From Aestuariivita sp. (GTDB lineage: Bacteria; Pseudomonadota; Alphaproteobacteria; Rhodobacterales; Rhodobacteraceae), in the NCBI GenBank assembly GCA_018401465.1, contig JAGYKE010000004.1, positions 1,581,857-1,645,856 of the forward strand: a stretch of DNA of 64,000 nt, given 5' to 3'. Positions 54,703 to 64,000 of this stretch are shown here, in pieces (within the stretch, counting starts at the first letter, position 1; the number at the start of each line of letters is the position of its first letter). The position numbers were made by a program, and so were the translations under genes. Under the pieces are notes generated by a model. It saw only the letters and a program-made list of their open reading frames with translations, had not been told where the DNA came from and searched no databases.

Positions 54703-55047
54703 TCAGCCGTGCAGCGCGCGGCTGTCTTCCGGGGCCTGCGCCCGTTCGCCCAGACCATAGTCGCGGATGACACCCGCCACACGCAGCCTGTAATCGGCGA
54801 AGTGGATGTCGCGGCCCGCGCCTTGTGCGTCGCGATGTTCGGGCAGGCGGCGCCAATGGGCGAGCGCCTCTTCGTTTTCCCAGAAGGACACCGACAGGAG
54901 CTTGCCGGGTTCGGTCAGGCTTTCGAAGCGTTCGACCGAGATGAAGCCGGGAATGTCCTTGAGATGGTCGCGCAGCGAAGCCGCCCGGCGCAGATAGGGT
55001 TCGCGGTGGCCTTCCTTGGGCCAGACTTCGAAGATGACGGCGATCAT
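54703..55047 (-). CDS. Antibiotic biosynthesis monooxygenase (ABM) domain protein
   Basis: A 114-residue single-domain ferredoxin-like protein. The beginning IAVIFEVWPKEGHREPYLRR, then LKDIPGFISVERFESLTEPGKLLSVSFWENEEALAHWR, then HRDAQGAGRDIHFADYRLRV matches the ABM family, small dimeric heme-free oxygenases or heme-degrading relatives. The start MIAVIFEV at 55047 fits the family; the frame is open to 55269. The substrate is unknown. It converges with glmM and follows ilvC on the same strand after a terminator. Confidence 0.85.
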   Translation of the reverse strand: MIAVIFEVWPKEGHREPYLRRAASLRDHLKDIPGFISVERFESLTEPGKLLSVSFWENEEALAHWRRLPEHRDAQGAGRDIHFADYRLRVAGVIRDYGLGERAQAPEDSRALHG

Positions 55048-55094
55048 GGTGGCGCTCCGGAAGGCGATCTTTCGAAGGATCACCGGTTGGGGAT

Positions 55095-55120
55095 GGGGCG
55101 GATTTTGGAAAATCCGCCCC
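55095..55120 (-). terminator. Terminator of ilvC
   Basis: GGGGCGGATTTT (55095-55106) and AAAATCCGCCCC (55109-55120) form a perfect 12-bp hairpin with a GG loop. The stem has its own A/T part next to the loop, with no T-tract beyond it. It lies 10 bases after the ilvC stop. Confidence 0.8.
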
Positions 55121-55130
55121 GACCCAGAGG

Positions 55131-56240
<1,110 letters not shown>

Positions 56241-56291
56241 CTATGATCTCCGACAATTCCATTCGCAAAACATCAAATTTCCGGAATAATC

Positions 56292-56747
56292 ATGCTTTCC
56301 GACGAAGACCGACGCATCCTGCGCTATCTCCAAGCCGATCCGGGGCTGACCGCGGCCGATCTGGCGCAGCGCTGCCGCATCAGCCCGCAATCCGTCGCCC
56401 GCCGCCTCGCGCGGATGGAGGAACAGGGCGTGATCCTCGGCCGGACCGAGGTGATCGACTGGGCCGCCCTTGGCTACGCGGTCGAGGTGTCGTTGCGCTT
56501 CACCCTCGACAAGACGCGCGGCAATGCCTTCGACGAATTCATCGCCGCCGCGCGGGCCGTGCCCGAGGTGCTGGAAATCCAGACCTTCCTTGGCCGTGTC
56601 GATGTCCGCCTGTCGGTGATCGCGCGTGACATGGTGCATTACCAGCAGGTCTATCGCGACCGCATCCTGACGCTGCCGCATATCGCCGATATCCAGGCGC
56701 TGATGCATGTGGCGCGGATCAAGTCGGATGAAAGGCTTCCCGTGTGA
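56292..56747 (+). CDS. Lrp/AsnC family transcriptional regulator, first of pair
   Basis: A 151-residue regulator. The helix-turn-helix is LSDEDRRILRYLQADPGLTA and LAQRCRISPQSVARRLARMEEQGVI, followed by a RAM ligand domain ending in HIADIQALMHVARIKSDERLPV. It should bind an amino acid and act as a dimer or higher oligomer on DNA. It is divergent from ilvC and overlaps the second regulator as GTGA, making a coupled pair. Confidence 0.92.
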   Translation: MLSDEDRRILRYLQADPGLTAADLAQRCRISPQSVARRLARMEEQGVILGRTEVIDWAALGYAVEVSLRFTLDKTRGNAFDEFIAAARAVPEVLEIQTFLGRVDVRLSVIARDMVHYQQVYRDRILTLPHIADIQALMHVARIKSDERLPV

Positions 56748-57202
56748 TCGACCTTGACGATCTCGACCGCGACCTCCTGCGCGCGCTGGCCCGTGACGGA
56801 CGGGCAAGCGCGGGGGCACTGTCGCGGCGCTTCGGTGTCTCGCAGCCCGTCGCCTGGCGGCGCATCCGGCGGATGCGCGATGCGGGGATCCTGCGCGGCC
56901 CGCGTCTCATCCTCGACAATCAGGCGCTGGGCTATGGCGTGACGGTGTTTCTGGGGGTGAAGCTGGCCGCGCGGGGACGCGTGGCACTGGAAGACTTCGA
57001 ACGCGCCGTCAGCGCCATCCCCGAGGTCCAGACCGTCGAACATGTGCTGGGGCTGTACGATTACCGCCTGCGCGTCGTCGCCCGCGACATCCCCGATTTC
57101 GAACGCATCCTGCGGCGGCGCATCATGACCCTGCCCGGCGCGGGCGAGGTCGAGGCGAATGTGCTTTTGTCCGAGGAACGCCGCCCCGGCCCGCTTGGCT
57201 AG
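56744..57202 (+). CDS. Lrp/AsnC family transcriptional regulator, second of pair
   Basis: A 152-residue regulator with the same plan as its neighbour: DLDDLDRDLLRALARDGRAS, LSRRFGVSQPVAWRRIRRMRDAGIL, then a RAM domain to RRIMTLPGAGEVEANVLLSE. The GTG start overlaps the preceding stop. The two proteins differ enough to be ancient paralogues and could form hetero-oligomers. The following gene, an aminotransferase, is the obvious regulatory target. Confidence 0.92.
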   Translation: MIDLDDLDRDLLRALARDGRASAGALSRRFGVSQPVAWRRIRRMRDAGILRGPRLILDNQALGYGVTVFLGVKLAARGRVALEDFERAVSAIPEVQTVEHVLGLYDYRLRVVARDIPDFERILRRRIMTLPGAGEVEANVLLSEERRPGPLG

Positions 57203-57322
57203 GATCGGAAACGCGCGGCCATCATCGGCGCGGGCCGCGCGCCCGGTTCGGCCTCGGGACGGCTTTGATCCGCCGCGCGCACAGGGTAAGGCTTGCCCAG
57301 CCAAGCCAGAAGGAGAGACGCC

Positions 57323-58447
57323 ATGGCCCTGCTCGATACGGTCGATCCCGATGGGCTCGAGGAATTCTCGGTCGTCTTCACCGACCGCTCGCTCAACCAC
57401 ATGTCGAAGGCCTTCCAGCAGGTGATGCGCGACATCCACGCCATGCTCTGCGAGGTCTATGGCGCGCAGACCGCTGTCATCGTGCCCGGCTGCGGCACCT
57501 TCGGCATGGAAGCCGTCGCGCGCCAGTTCGCGCGCGGGGCGCGCGTGCTGGTCGTGCGCAACGGCTGGTTCAGCTATCGCTGGAGCCAGATCTTCGAGAC
57601 GGGCGACCTGACCGCCGAGACCCAGGTGCTCAAGGCGCGGCGCAGCGGCAACGCGGCGCAAACACCCTTCGCGCCCGCGCCCATCGAGGAGGTGACGGCG
57701 ACGATCCGCAGTGGCAAGCCCGACATCGTCTTCGCCCCCCATGTTGAGACAAGCGCGGGCGTCATCCTGCCCGATGACTATATCCGCGCCATGGCGGAAG
57801 CCGCGCACGAGGTTGGCGCGCTCATGGTGCTCGACTGCATCGCGAGCGGTGCCGCCTGGGTCGACATGGCCGCCACCGGCGTCGATGTTCTGATCTCGGC
57901 CCCCCAGAAGGGGTGGAGCGCCTCGCCCTGCGCGGGCCTTGTCATGCTGTCCGAACGCGCCGACGCACGTCTGGCGCAGACGACATCGGACAGCTTCGCC
58001 ATCGACCTGAAGAAATGGCGCCAGATCATGCAGGCCTATCTCGATGGCGGGCATGCCTATCACGCCACCATGCCCACCGACGCGCTGCGCGATTTCCGCG
58101 ACACGATGCTCGAGACGAAGGACTACGGCTTCGCCCGCCTCAAGGACGCGCAATGGGCGCTGGGGAACGCCGTACGCGCGATGATGGCGGAAAAGGGCAT
58201 GGTCTCGGTGGCGGCGGATGGTTTCGGCGCGCCGGGTGTCGTGGTCAGCTATACGACCGATCCCGAAATCCAGACCGGCCGCGCCTTCGCCGCGAAAGGC
58301 ATGCAGATCGCAGCCGGTGTGCCGCTTCAATGCGACGAGCCTGCGGATTTCCGCAGCTTCCGCATCGGGCTCTTCGGTCTCGACAAGCTTTACGACGTGG
58401 ACGGAACCGTGGCGCGGCTGCGGCGCGTCGTGGACGAGGTTCTCTGA
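57323..58447 (+). CDS. Class V aminotransferase, alanine-glyoxylate type
   Basis: A 374-residue PLP enzyme. The PLP lysine is Lys196 in VDVLISAPQKGWSASP; other fold elements are AVIVPGCGTFGMEAVARQF, VRNGWFSYRW, FAPHVETSAGVILP and MVLDCIASGAAWVD. It belongs to the alanine-glyoxylate/serine-glyoxylate-type group, but its substrates are not set by the sequence. The ATG at 57323 has AAGGAGAG upstream and is preferred to one at 57293. The two Lrp/AsnC regulator genes lie 120 bases before it on the same strand. Confidence 0.86.
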   Translation: MALLDTVDPDGLEEFSVVFTDRSLNHMSKAFQQVMRDIHAMLCEVYGAQTAVIVPGCGTFGMEAVARQFARGARVLVVRNGWFSYRWSQIFETGDLTAETQVLKARRSGNAAQTPFAPAPIEEVTATIRSGKPDIVFAPHVETSAGVILPDDYIRAMAEAAHEVGALMVLDCIASGAAWVDMAATGVDVLISAPQKGWSASPCAGLVMLSERADARLAQTTSDSFAIDLKKWRQIMQAYLDGGHAYHATMPTDALRDFRDTMLETKDYGFARLKDAQWALGNAVRAMMAEKGMVSVAADGFGAPGVVVSYTTDPEIQTGRAFAAKGMQIAAGVPLQCDEPADFRSFRIGLFGLDKLYDVDGTVARLRRVVDEVL

Positions 58448-58451
58448 GCGG

Positions 58452-58503
58452 TCTTCCTCTCGCTCCAAATATCCCGGGGTCCGGGGCAGAGCCCCGGTCT
58501 CTC
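58452..58503 (+). repeat. AAATATCCCGGGG repeat element, copy 3
   Basis: CTTCCTCTCGCTCCAAATAT then CCCGGGG and a single CCGGGGCAGAGCCCCGG hairpin. It is shorter than copies 1 and 2, lacking the inner palindrome. It fills the gap between two convergent genes, just after the aminotransferase stop. Confidence 0.85.
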
Positions 58504-58511
58504 CCGTCGTA

Positions 58512-59708
58512 TCAGCGCACGCCAAGGCCCATCTGCATCAGTGTCCGCCGCACCGGTGCCAGCGAATAAAGCGCGCTCAGCCCCGCCGCGCGCGCGTCGC
58601 GCAGGGGCTGGGCCGACACCATCGAGGCGCGGTTCAGCAGGTCGATCCCCTGCACGCGCAGGCGGATGTCGCCGATCCGCGCCTTGTGATAGGCATCCAG
58701 CATCGCCCGGTCGCCCAGCCCTTCGGGCCGCGCAGAGGCCAGATCGAGCAGCGCGCGCAGATCGGACAGCGACATGTTCAGCCCCTGCGCCCCGATGGGC
58801 GGCACGACATGGGCCGCTTCAGCCATCAGCGCCAACCGCTCGCCGGTCAGCCGCTCGGCCTCCTGCGAGATGACGGGCCAGACCGTGCGGCGCGACGCAA
58901 GCCTGAGCGGCCCCAGCAGCCAGCAGGACCGTTCGTTCAGCGCGGCCTCGAAGTCGCCCGCGTCCATCGCCAGCAGCGCCTGCGCTTTCGCGCCTTCCTC
59001 CATCCAGACAACGGCCGAGGACGGGCTGCCCTGATAATCCGGCAGCGGCACCAGCGTGAAGGGGCCGCCGGTGCGGTGGATCTCGGTCGAGACGTTCTGG
59101 TGGGGCAGGGGGTGGGTGACGGCGAAGGCCAGCGCTTTCTGGCAGTAGCGCAGGGTCTTTACGGTGATGCCCGCCGCCTCGCGCATGGGCGAGGTGCGGC
59201 CGTCGCAGGCCACGACCAGCCGCGTGCGGATCGTGCTGCCGTCGGTCAGGCGCACACGGGCTTCGGCCTCGCGGGTGAAAAGGCCCTCGGTGCCGGTGCC
59301 GGGGCGGAAATCGACATTGGGCATGTCTGCCAGCCGCGCCACCAGTTCGCGGCGCAGCAGCCAGTTGGGCAGGTTCCAGCCGAAGGGCTGGTCGCTGATG
59401 TCGGCGGCGTCGAATTCCTTCACCACGCGGGGATCGGGCGTCTCGCCGCCCGCGTCCACGATCCGCATGATCTGCAGGGGCGCGGCATGGGGCGCGTAGC
59501 GGTCCCAAAGCCCCGCGCGGTCGAGAAGCGCGCGCGCCGGCTGCAGGATCGCGGTGGTGCGCAGGTCGGAGCCTTCCGCGTCACGCTCGGTCACGGGCGG
59601 GGTCGGGTCGACGCAGATCACGCGGAAGCCCTCCGTGCCGAAGGCCACGGCTGCCGTCAGCCCTGCGACGCCGCCGCCCGAGATCAGAATGTCGCAGTCA
59701 AAGTCCAT
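58512..59708 (-). CDS. UbiH/UbiF-type FAD-dependent hydroxylase
   Basis: A 398-residue flavoprotein monooxygenase. FAD loops are ILISGGGVAGLTAAVAFGTE at the start, VVACDGRTSPMREAAG in the middle and the C-terminal GAQGLNMSLSDLRALLDL (the GQGLN-type motif). It matches enzymes that hydroxylate the ring of ubiquinone precursors; which ring position is not clear. A normal length. It converges with the aminotransferase gene and is 72 bases from the nucleotidase gene upstream. Confidence 0.9.
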   Translation of the reverse strand: MDFDCDILISGGGVAGLTAAVAFGTEGFRVICVDPTPPVTERDAEGSDLRTTAILQPARALLDRAGLWDRYAPHAAPLQIMRIVDAGGETPDPRVVKEFDAADISDQPFGWNLPNWLLRRELVARLADMPNVDFRPGTGTEGLFTREAEARVRLTDGSTIRTRLVVACDGRTSPMREAAGITVKTLRYCQKALAFAVTHPLPHQNVSTEIHRTGGPFTLVPLPDYQGSPSSAVVWMEEGAKAQALLAMDAGDFEAALNERSCWLLGPLRLASRRTVWPVISQEAERLTGERLALMAEAAHVVPPIGAQGLNMSLSDLRALLDLASARPEGLGDRAMLDAYHKARIGDIRLRVQGIDLLNRASMVSAQPLRDARAAGLSALYSLAPVRRTLMQMGLGVR

Positions 59709-59780
59709 GGCCCGCCCCTTCCGGCTTGTCGGGTGAAAGCTAGGGCGGTCGCTGTGCCTTGGCCAAGCGACATCCTGTCC

Positions 59781-60425
59781 CTAGACGATCCGGGCAAGAA
59801 ACCCGGTCAGATCGTCGGTGTGGTGATGGACATGGTCGGCCTCGACCGGGTCCTCGGCCACGAGAACGGTGCGCATGCCCATGGCATGCGGTTCGGCGAG
59901 GTTGCGCAGGTCGTCCTCGAACATCGCGGCGCGGGTGGGGTCGATGCCGTCGCGGGCGAAAACCGTCTCGAAGGCTTCGCGTTCGGGCTTCGGGCGGAAG
60001 CCTGCATGTTCCACCCCGTAGATCGCGTCGAAGATGCCCGACAGCCCGCGTGCGGCCAGCACGCGTTCGGCATAGGGCGCGCTGCCGTTGGTATAGACGA
60101 TCCGCCGCCCCGGCAGCGCGCGCAGATGCGCGATCAGTTCGCGGTCCACCTCGAGATGGGACATGTCGATGTCATGCACCACGGTGAGATAGGGCCCCGG
60201 GTCCACGTCATGTTCGCGCATGAGCCCGGCAAGCGTCGTGCCATAGGTCTTCCAGTAATGGTGGCGCAGGCGGTCGGCCTCGGTCCGGTCCACGCGCAGC
60301 GCATCCATGACGTATTGCGTCATGCGCACTTCGATCTGGTCGAAAAGCCGTGCCCGCGGCGGGTAGAGCGTGTTGTCGAGGTCGAAGACCCATTGCGTGA
60401 CGTGAGAGAAGACTGTGCGCACCAT
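59781..60425 (-). CDS. Pyrimidine 5'-nucleotidase, HAD family
   Basis: A 214-residue HAD phosphatase. The nucleophile motif I is VFDLDNTLYPPRARLF, motif II is RIVYTNGSAPYAERV, and motif III/IV is GFRPKPEREAFETV and MFEDDLRNLAEPH. The SDT1/pyrimidine 5'-nucleotidase type (FDLDNTLYP) is well recognised in alphaproteobacteria. It is likely cytoplasmic. It is divergent from the GntR regulator with a 101-base gap. Confidence 0.92.
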   Translation of the reverse strand: MVRTVFSHVTQWVFDLDNTLYPPRARLFDQIEVRMTQYVMDALRVDRTEADRLRHHYWKTYGTTLAGLMREHDVDPGPYLTVVHDIDMSHLEVDRELIAHLRALPGRRIVYTNGSAPYAERVLAARGLSGIFDAIYGVEHAGFRPKPEREAFETVFARDGIDPTRAAMFEDDLRNLAEPHAMGMRTVLVAEDPVEADHVHHHTDDLTGFLARIV

Positions 60426-60526
60426 GCCCCTGTCCTAGGGCGCGGGCGGGGGGAATTCAACGGCAGGCTTGATCGCGCGGGGGGTCGGACGCTACGAAGG
60501 TGGAACGTGCAGATGACAGGATACCG

Positions 60527-61180
60527 ATGACCCAGGCCAAGCCCGTTCCGAACGACGCCTATTCGATGATCCTCGAAGCGATCGACGTCGGTATCTACCG
60601 GCCCGGCGACCGGCTGGTGGAAAGCGAACTGGCCGACCGTTTCGGCGTGTCGCGCACGCCCATACGCGAGGCGCTGCAGCGGCTCGAGACGCAGTCGCTT
60701 CTGGAACGCGACGGGCGGTCGCTGATTGTCGCCTCGCTCGACCACAACCAGATGTCGGAGCTTTACATTGTCCGCCGCGAGCTCGAGGCGCTGGCGGCGC
60801 GGCTGGCGGCGCGTCACGCCACGGCGGAAGAGGTGAAGCTGCTGCGCGCCATGGTGAACGCCGACAATGCGCTGATCGACGAGCCAGCGGCGCTGGCGCG
60901 GGCCAACCGGCGGTTCCACAAGCAGATCCATCTGGCGTCGCACAACCGCTATCTCGTGCAGCAGCTTGATCTTGTGCATCGCACCATGGCGCTGATGGCA
61001 ACGACGTCGCTGGCCGCGCAAGGCCGGGGGCGCATCGCGCAGGAGGAACATGACGGCATCGTGCGCGCCATCGAGGAGCGCGACGAGGAAGCCGCCGACC
61101 GCGCGCTCCGCGACCATATCTCGATCGCCTTCATGACGCGGCTCCAGCAGGACGCCGAACGCCGGAAGAACGCGCGCTAG
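60527..61180 (+). CDS. GntR family transcriptional regulator, FCD domain
   Basis: A 217-residue regulator. The winged helix-turn-helix is GDRLVESELADRFGVSRTPIREALQRLE, and the FCD effector domain follows (SELYIVRRELEALAARLAA, ANRRFHKQIHLASHN, EEHDGIVRAIEERDEEAADRALRDHI) with metal-binding histidines. The ATG at 60527 has AGGA five bases upstream and is preferred to a GTG at 60500. The regulated genes are unknown; it stands alone here. Confidence 0.92.
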   Translation: MTQAKPVPNDAYSMILEAIDVGIYRPGDRLVESELADRFGVSRTPIREALQRLETQSLLERDGRSLIVASLDHNQMSELYIVRRELEALAARLAARHATAEEVKLLRAMVNADNALIDEPAALARANRRFHKQIHLASHNRYLVQQLDLVHRTMALMATTSLAAQGRGRIAQEEHDGIVRAIEERDEEAADRALRDHISIAFMTRLQQDAERRKNAR

Positions 61181-61182
61181 GC

Positions 61183-63048
61183 TCAGCCTACGTCGGCGGG
61201 CGATTTGCCGTGTTGGGTCTTGTCCCACCAGAAGGGGCGCAGGAACAGCTCCCACAGGGCCTTGTAAGCGGCCAGCGCGCCAAGCGGATAGTAAAGCGGC
61301 ATCGACAGGACCCAAGGGGCGAGGAAGCGGTGCCGCGGCCCGGACACCGCGACAAGGCCTACGGTCAGGTTCACCGCCTCGGTCAGCAGGAAAAGGACCA
61401 GAAGCGCCGTCATCACGCCCGGTCCCAGAACGGGTGCGGCCGGGTGGGGCAGCCCCGCCACGATCAGCCAGAACGACCACAGGACCGGCGCCAGCAGGAA
61501 TTGCGAGAGCGTGCCGAGAAAGAAGGCCTGCACGCCCAGAAACCGCTTCCAACCCAGATCGGCCAGCAGGCGCCGGGGGCTGCGCATATGCACCGCCCAT
61601 GTCACCATGAAGCCCTTCAGCCAGCGCGACCGTTGCCGCACCCAGGCCCAGGGGCGGCAATTCGCCTCTTCCTCGGTGACGGTCGCGATCGCCTGCGTCC
61701 GCCAGCCGAAGCGCGCGATGCGCAGACCGAGATCGGCATCTTCGGTGACGTTGTGGGCGTCCCAGCCGCCCATTGCCTCGAGCGCGTCACGCCGGATGAA
61801 CAGCGTCGTTCCCCCCAGCGGCAGCACGAAACCCAGCCGCCCGATCCCCGGCAGGATCACCCGGAACCAGCCTGCATATTCGATGGTGAAGCAGCGTGCG
61901 AGCCAGTTGGCGCGCGGGTTGTAGTAGTCGAGCACGCCCTGCAGGCAGACCACGTCGGGGGGGGCCGCGGCGAAGTGGCGGGCGATGTCGTCAAGCTGGT
62001 CGGGGGCGGGGGCATCCTCGGCGTCCCAGATCCCGATGATGTCGCCCCGGCAGAAGTCGAGCGCGAAGTTCAGCGCGCGGGGCTTGGTGGTGATCCGGCC
62101 GATATCGGGGACTTCGACCACCCGGAACCAGACCGGCAGATCGGCGCGGGCGATGGCGGTGCGGGTGGCGTCGTCCTTTTCTTCGAGGACCAAGATGATG
62201 TCGAGCAGCGCCTTGGGGTAGGTCAGGCGTTGCAAGCGGCGCAGAAGGGCGGTCGCGATCTCGGTCTCGCGGTAGAGCGGGACGATGACGCTGATCCGGG
62301 GCAGGCGGTGCGGCCCGGTGGGCTGGGCAGGGTCGGGCCAGAGCCGGGTCCGGACTTCGCTGACCAGCCCCAGAAGCTTGAGCATGGTGATCGCGGCCAG
62401 CGACAGGACCGCAAGCAGGCTGAGCACGGCAAAGGTGGTGGCGGGCCAGATCAGCATCAGCGTCGCCGCCATGGCCAGCGCGGCGGCCAGTGCCTTGGGC
62501 CGGGCGGGCCGCCAGTTGCGGCAGCTATAGGCGGCGGGCACCCGGGCTTCCGCGCGCAGACCCAGTTCGTCGCGGAAGATCTGCCTGACCGCGCTCAGGA
62601 TCTGGGGCTGCGGGGCGACCACGGGCAGGACCGGCGGAAAGCCCGGCGGCAGATCGGCGCGCAGGGCGTCGATGCGGTCGGGCCGGGTGCAGGCGACGGT
62701 GATGACCGGACCCAGCCTTGCCCAGGGGATAGCGGCGTGGCGCAACCAGACCGAAGCCGGCACAAGCCGTGCAAGCGCGGGATCGGGCGCGTCGGTGTGC
62801 AGATCGGCCATGTGCAGGCCCTGCTGTCGGGCGAGCGCCTGCAGCACCGCCGTTTCGGTCACAGCGCCCTCGGCCACAAGGATTTCGCCCAAGGGGGCGG
62901 CCAGATGCGCTTGACGTGTCAGTGCCCGCGCAAGGTCGGGTGCCGACAGGAGCCCGTCCTCCATCAGGATCTGGCCCAGACGCCGCCGGGGCACCGCGTC
63001 CTGCGGCGCGGCGAAAGGGGCAGCGAAGGCGAGGCGCGGATCACTCAT
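61183..63048 (-). CDS. GT2 glycosyltransferase with GspE-type N-terminal domain
   Basis: A 621-residue membrane protein. Residues 20-165 match the N-terminal domain of type II secretion ATPases (RRLGQILMEDGLLSAPDLARAL, PLGEILVAEGAVTETAVLQALARQQGL). Two helices at 185-225 follow. The GT2 domain begins ISVIVPLYRETEIATALLRR at 252, with IGIWDAEDAPAPDQ (338), TEDADLG (435) and RQRSRWLKGF (471-480), the D,D,D,QxxRW processive set. Several helices end the protein. The product is likely a beta-linked polysaccharide, with the N-terminal part sensing or anchoring. The start at 63048 is uncertain; 63090 is an alternative. Confidence 0.87.
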   Translation of the reverse strand: MSDPRLAFAAPFAAPQDAVPRRRLGQILMEDGLLSAPDLARALTRQAHLAAPLGEILVAEGAVTETAVLQALARQQGLHMADLHTDAPDPALARLVPASVWLRHAAIPWARLGPVITVACTRPDRIDALRADLPPGFPPVLPVVAPQPQILSAVRQIFRDELGLRAEARVPAAYSCRNWRPARPKALAAALAMAATLMLIWPATTFAVLSLLAVLSLAAITMLKLLGLVSEVRTRLWPDPAQPTGPHRLPRISVIVPLYRETEIATALLRRLQRLTYPKALLDIILVLEEKDDATRTAIARADLPVWFRVVEVPDIGRITTKPRALNFALDFCRGDIIGIWDAEDAPAPDQLDDIARHFAAAPPDVVCLQGVLDYYNPRANWLARCFTIEYAGWFRVILPGIGRLGFVLPLGGTTLFIRRDALEAMGGWDAHNVTEDADLGLRIARFGWRTQAIATVTEEEANCRPWAWVRQRSRWLKGFMVTWAVHMRSPRRLLADLGWKRFLGVQAFFLGTLSQFLLAPVLWSFWLIVAGLPHPAAPVLGPGVMTALLVLFLLTEAVNLTVGLVAVSGPRHRFLAPWVLSMPLYYPLGALAAYKALWELFLRPFWWDKTQHGKSPADVG

Positions 63049-63141
63049 GGTCTGGTCACGGGGGCTGGTCAGTCCCCGAAGCCATGCCAAAACGCGGTTA
63101 ACGAAGGGTAAAGCCCGGACTGCCGCCCGGGCGCAAAGGCG

Positions 63142-64000
63142 TCAGGCGGGCTGACGCGCCGCCATGGCGCCCGCGAAGCGTTCGAACAGGTAGAAGCTGT
63201 CCTGCGGTCCCGGGCTTGCTTCGGGGTGATACTGGACCGAATAGACCGGTCGGTCGTGCATGCGGATGCCGCAGTTCGACCCGTCGAAGAGCGACCGGTG
63301 CGTTTCGATCACGCCCGCGGGCAGGGTCTGGGCGTCGACGGCGAAGCCATGGTTCATCGACGTGATCTCGACCTTGCCGGTCTCGAGGTCCTTCACCGGG
63401 TGGTTCGCGCCGTGATGGCCGTGGTTCATCTTGATCGTCTTCGCCCCCAGCGCCAGCGCCAGCATCTGGTGGCCAAGGCAGATGCCGAAGACCGGCAGAT
63501 CGGTGCGGTCGAGCACGCCGCGGATCATCGGCACGGCATAGGCGCCGGTCGCCGCCGGGTCGCCGGGGCCGTTCGACAGGAACACGCCGTCGGGTTGATA
63601 GGCCAGAACGTCATCGGCGGTGGCCGTCGCAGGCAGTACGGTCACGTCGCAACCGACGCTTGCAAGGCAGCGCAGGATGTTGCGTTTCGCGCCGTAATCG
63701 ACGGCGACGACGCGGAAGCGGGGTTCGGACAGGCGCGCATAGCCTTCGGGCCAGGCCCAGCGCATTTCGTCCCAGCGGTAGGATTGGGCGCAGGTGACGG
63801 TCTTCGCGAGATCGAGCCCGACCAGCCCCTTGAAGCCGCGCGCCGCGGCCACAAGTGCGGCGATGTCGAAGCGGCCTTCGGGGTCATGGGCCAGCGCCAC
63901 ATGCGGCGCGCCCTGCTGGCGGATCGCGCGGGTCAGGCGGCGGGTGTCGATGCCGCCGATGGCGATACGCCCGCGCCGTTCGAGCCAGCCCTTGAGCCCC
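63142..64000 (-). CDS. carA: Carbamoyl-phosphate synthase small subunit, 5' end beyond window
   Basis: The C-terminal 286 residues of CarA; the gene continues past the right edge. [21 protein letters not shown] belongs to the N-terminal domain, and the glutaminase domain has [39 protein letters not shown] with the nucleophile Cys, and [16 protein letters not shown] with His/Glu. It supplies ammonia for carbamoyl phosphate used in arginine and pyrimidine synthesis. The 93-base gap after the next gene holds no clear terminator. Confidence 0.97.
   Translation of the reverse strand, partial: GLKGWLERRGRIAIGGIDTRRLTRAIRQQGAPHVALAHDPEGRFDIAALVAAARGFKGLVGLDLAKTVTCAQSYRWDEMRWAWPEGYARLSEPRFRVVAVDYGAKRNILRCLASVGCDVTVLPATATADDVLAYQPDGVFLSNGPGDPAATGAYAVPMIRGVLDRTDLPVFGICLGHQMLALALGAKTIKMNHGHHGANHPVKDLETGKVEITSMNHGFAVDAQTLPAGVIETHRSLFDGSNCGIRMHDRPVYSVQYHPEASPGPQDSFYLFERFAGAMAARQPA

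Overview
This is a contiguous, gene-dense, GC-rich chromosomal segment from an alphaproteobacterium, almost certainly a member of the Rhodobacterales/Rhodobacteraceae (Roseobacter-type). The assignment rests on gene content and local order: secG next to pyrG, purA followed by a DUF2842 protein, hflK-hflC-DUF2065-degP, glyQ and glyS split by a small membrane protein, a SAM-II riboswitch ahead of metZ, a LexA box of the GTTC-N7-GTTC type, and a short repeat built on AAATATCCCGGGG that sits at gene 3' ends. No tRNA, rRNA, CRISPR array, prophage or insertion sequence was seen. The content is mainly housekeeping.

Layout. 1-2956: polar amino acid ABC transporter on the minus strand (ATPase, binding protein, two permeases, the last cut by the window edge). 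3020-4774: PhnD-like binding protein and two tandem TerB proteins. 4913-7101: pyrG and secG. 7216-8847: cobalt-type nitrile hydratase operon whose beta gene carries a one-base frameshift. 8851-14732: a DUF6524-like membrane protein, purA, DUF2842, a large acidic protein, thiamine diphosphokinase and an EamA transporter. 14775-18879: L-serine dehydratase, GST, rpiA, an alkyltransferase-like protein and an SRPBCC protein. 19114-24476: glutathione reductase, HflK/HflC/DUF2065 and a DegP protease with a frameshift near its 3' end. 24523-29620: lipoprotein, an orphan DnaE2 C-terminal OB-fold protein under its own LexA box, ferredoxin, FG-GAP protein, purD, xseA. 29627-35675: periplasmic protein, AlkB-like hydroxylase, lysoplasmalogenase, ftsY, EamA transporter, IspZ/YciB, hydrolase.

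35676-44124: SAM-II riboswitch and metZ, folE2, two phasin-like proteins, trkH, a ThDP enzyme, and a secreted trypsin-fold protein that has lost its catalytic triad. 44314-50497: glyQ, small membrane protein, glyS and a PPDK-like protein. 50679-54693: SleB-type cell wall hydrolase, then folB-folP-glmM. 54703-58447: ABM-domain protein and ilvC, divergent from two overlapping Lrp/AsnC regulators and a class V aminotransferase. 58512-64000: UbiH-type hydroxylase, pyrimidine 5'-nucleotidase, GntR regulator, a GT2 glycosyltransferase with a GspE-type N-terminus, and the 3' part of carA.

Most notable points: (i) a perfect LexA box overlapping the -10 of a promoter that should make a leaderless mRNA for a free-standing DnaE2 C-terminal domain; (ii) the pseudoprotease with His/Asp/Ser replaced by Glu/Gly/Ala; (iii) the SAM-II expression platform with interlocking hairpins and a duplicated G4-T6 element; (iv) two single-base deletions, in nthB and degP, which may be biological or sequence errors; (v) an MGMT-like protein in which the PCHR motif reads PFWR.
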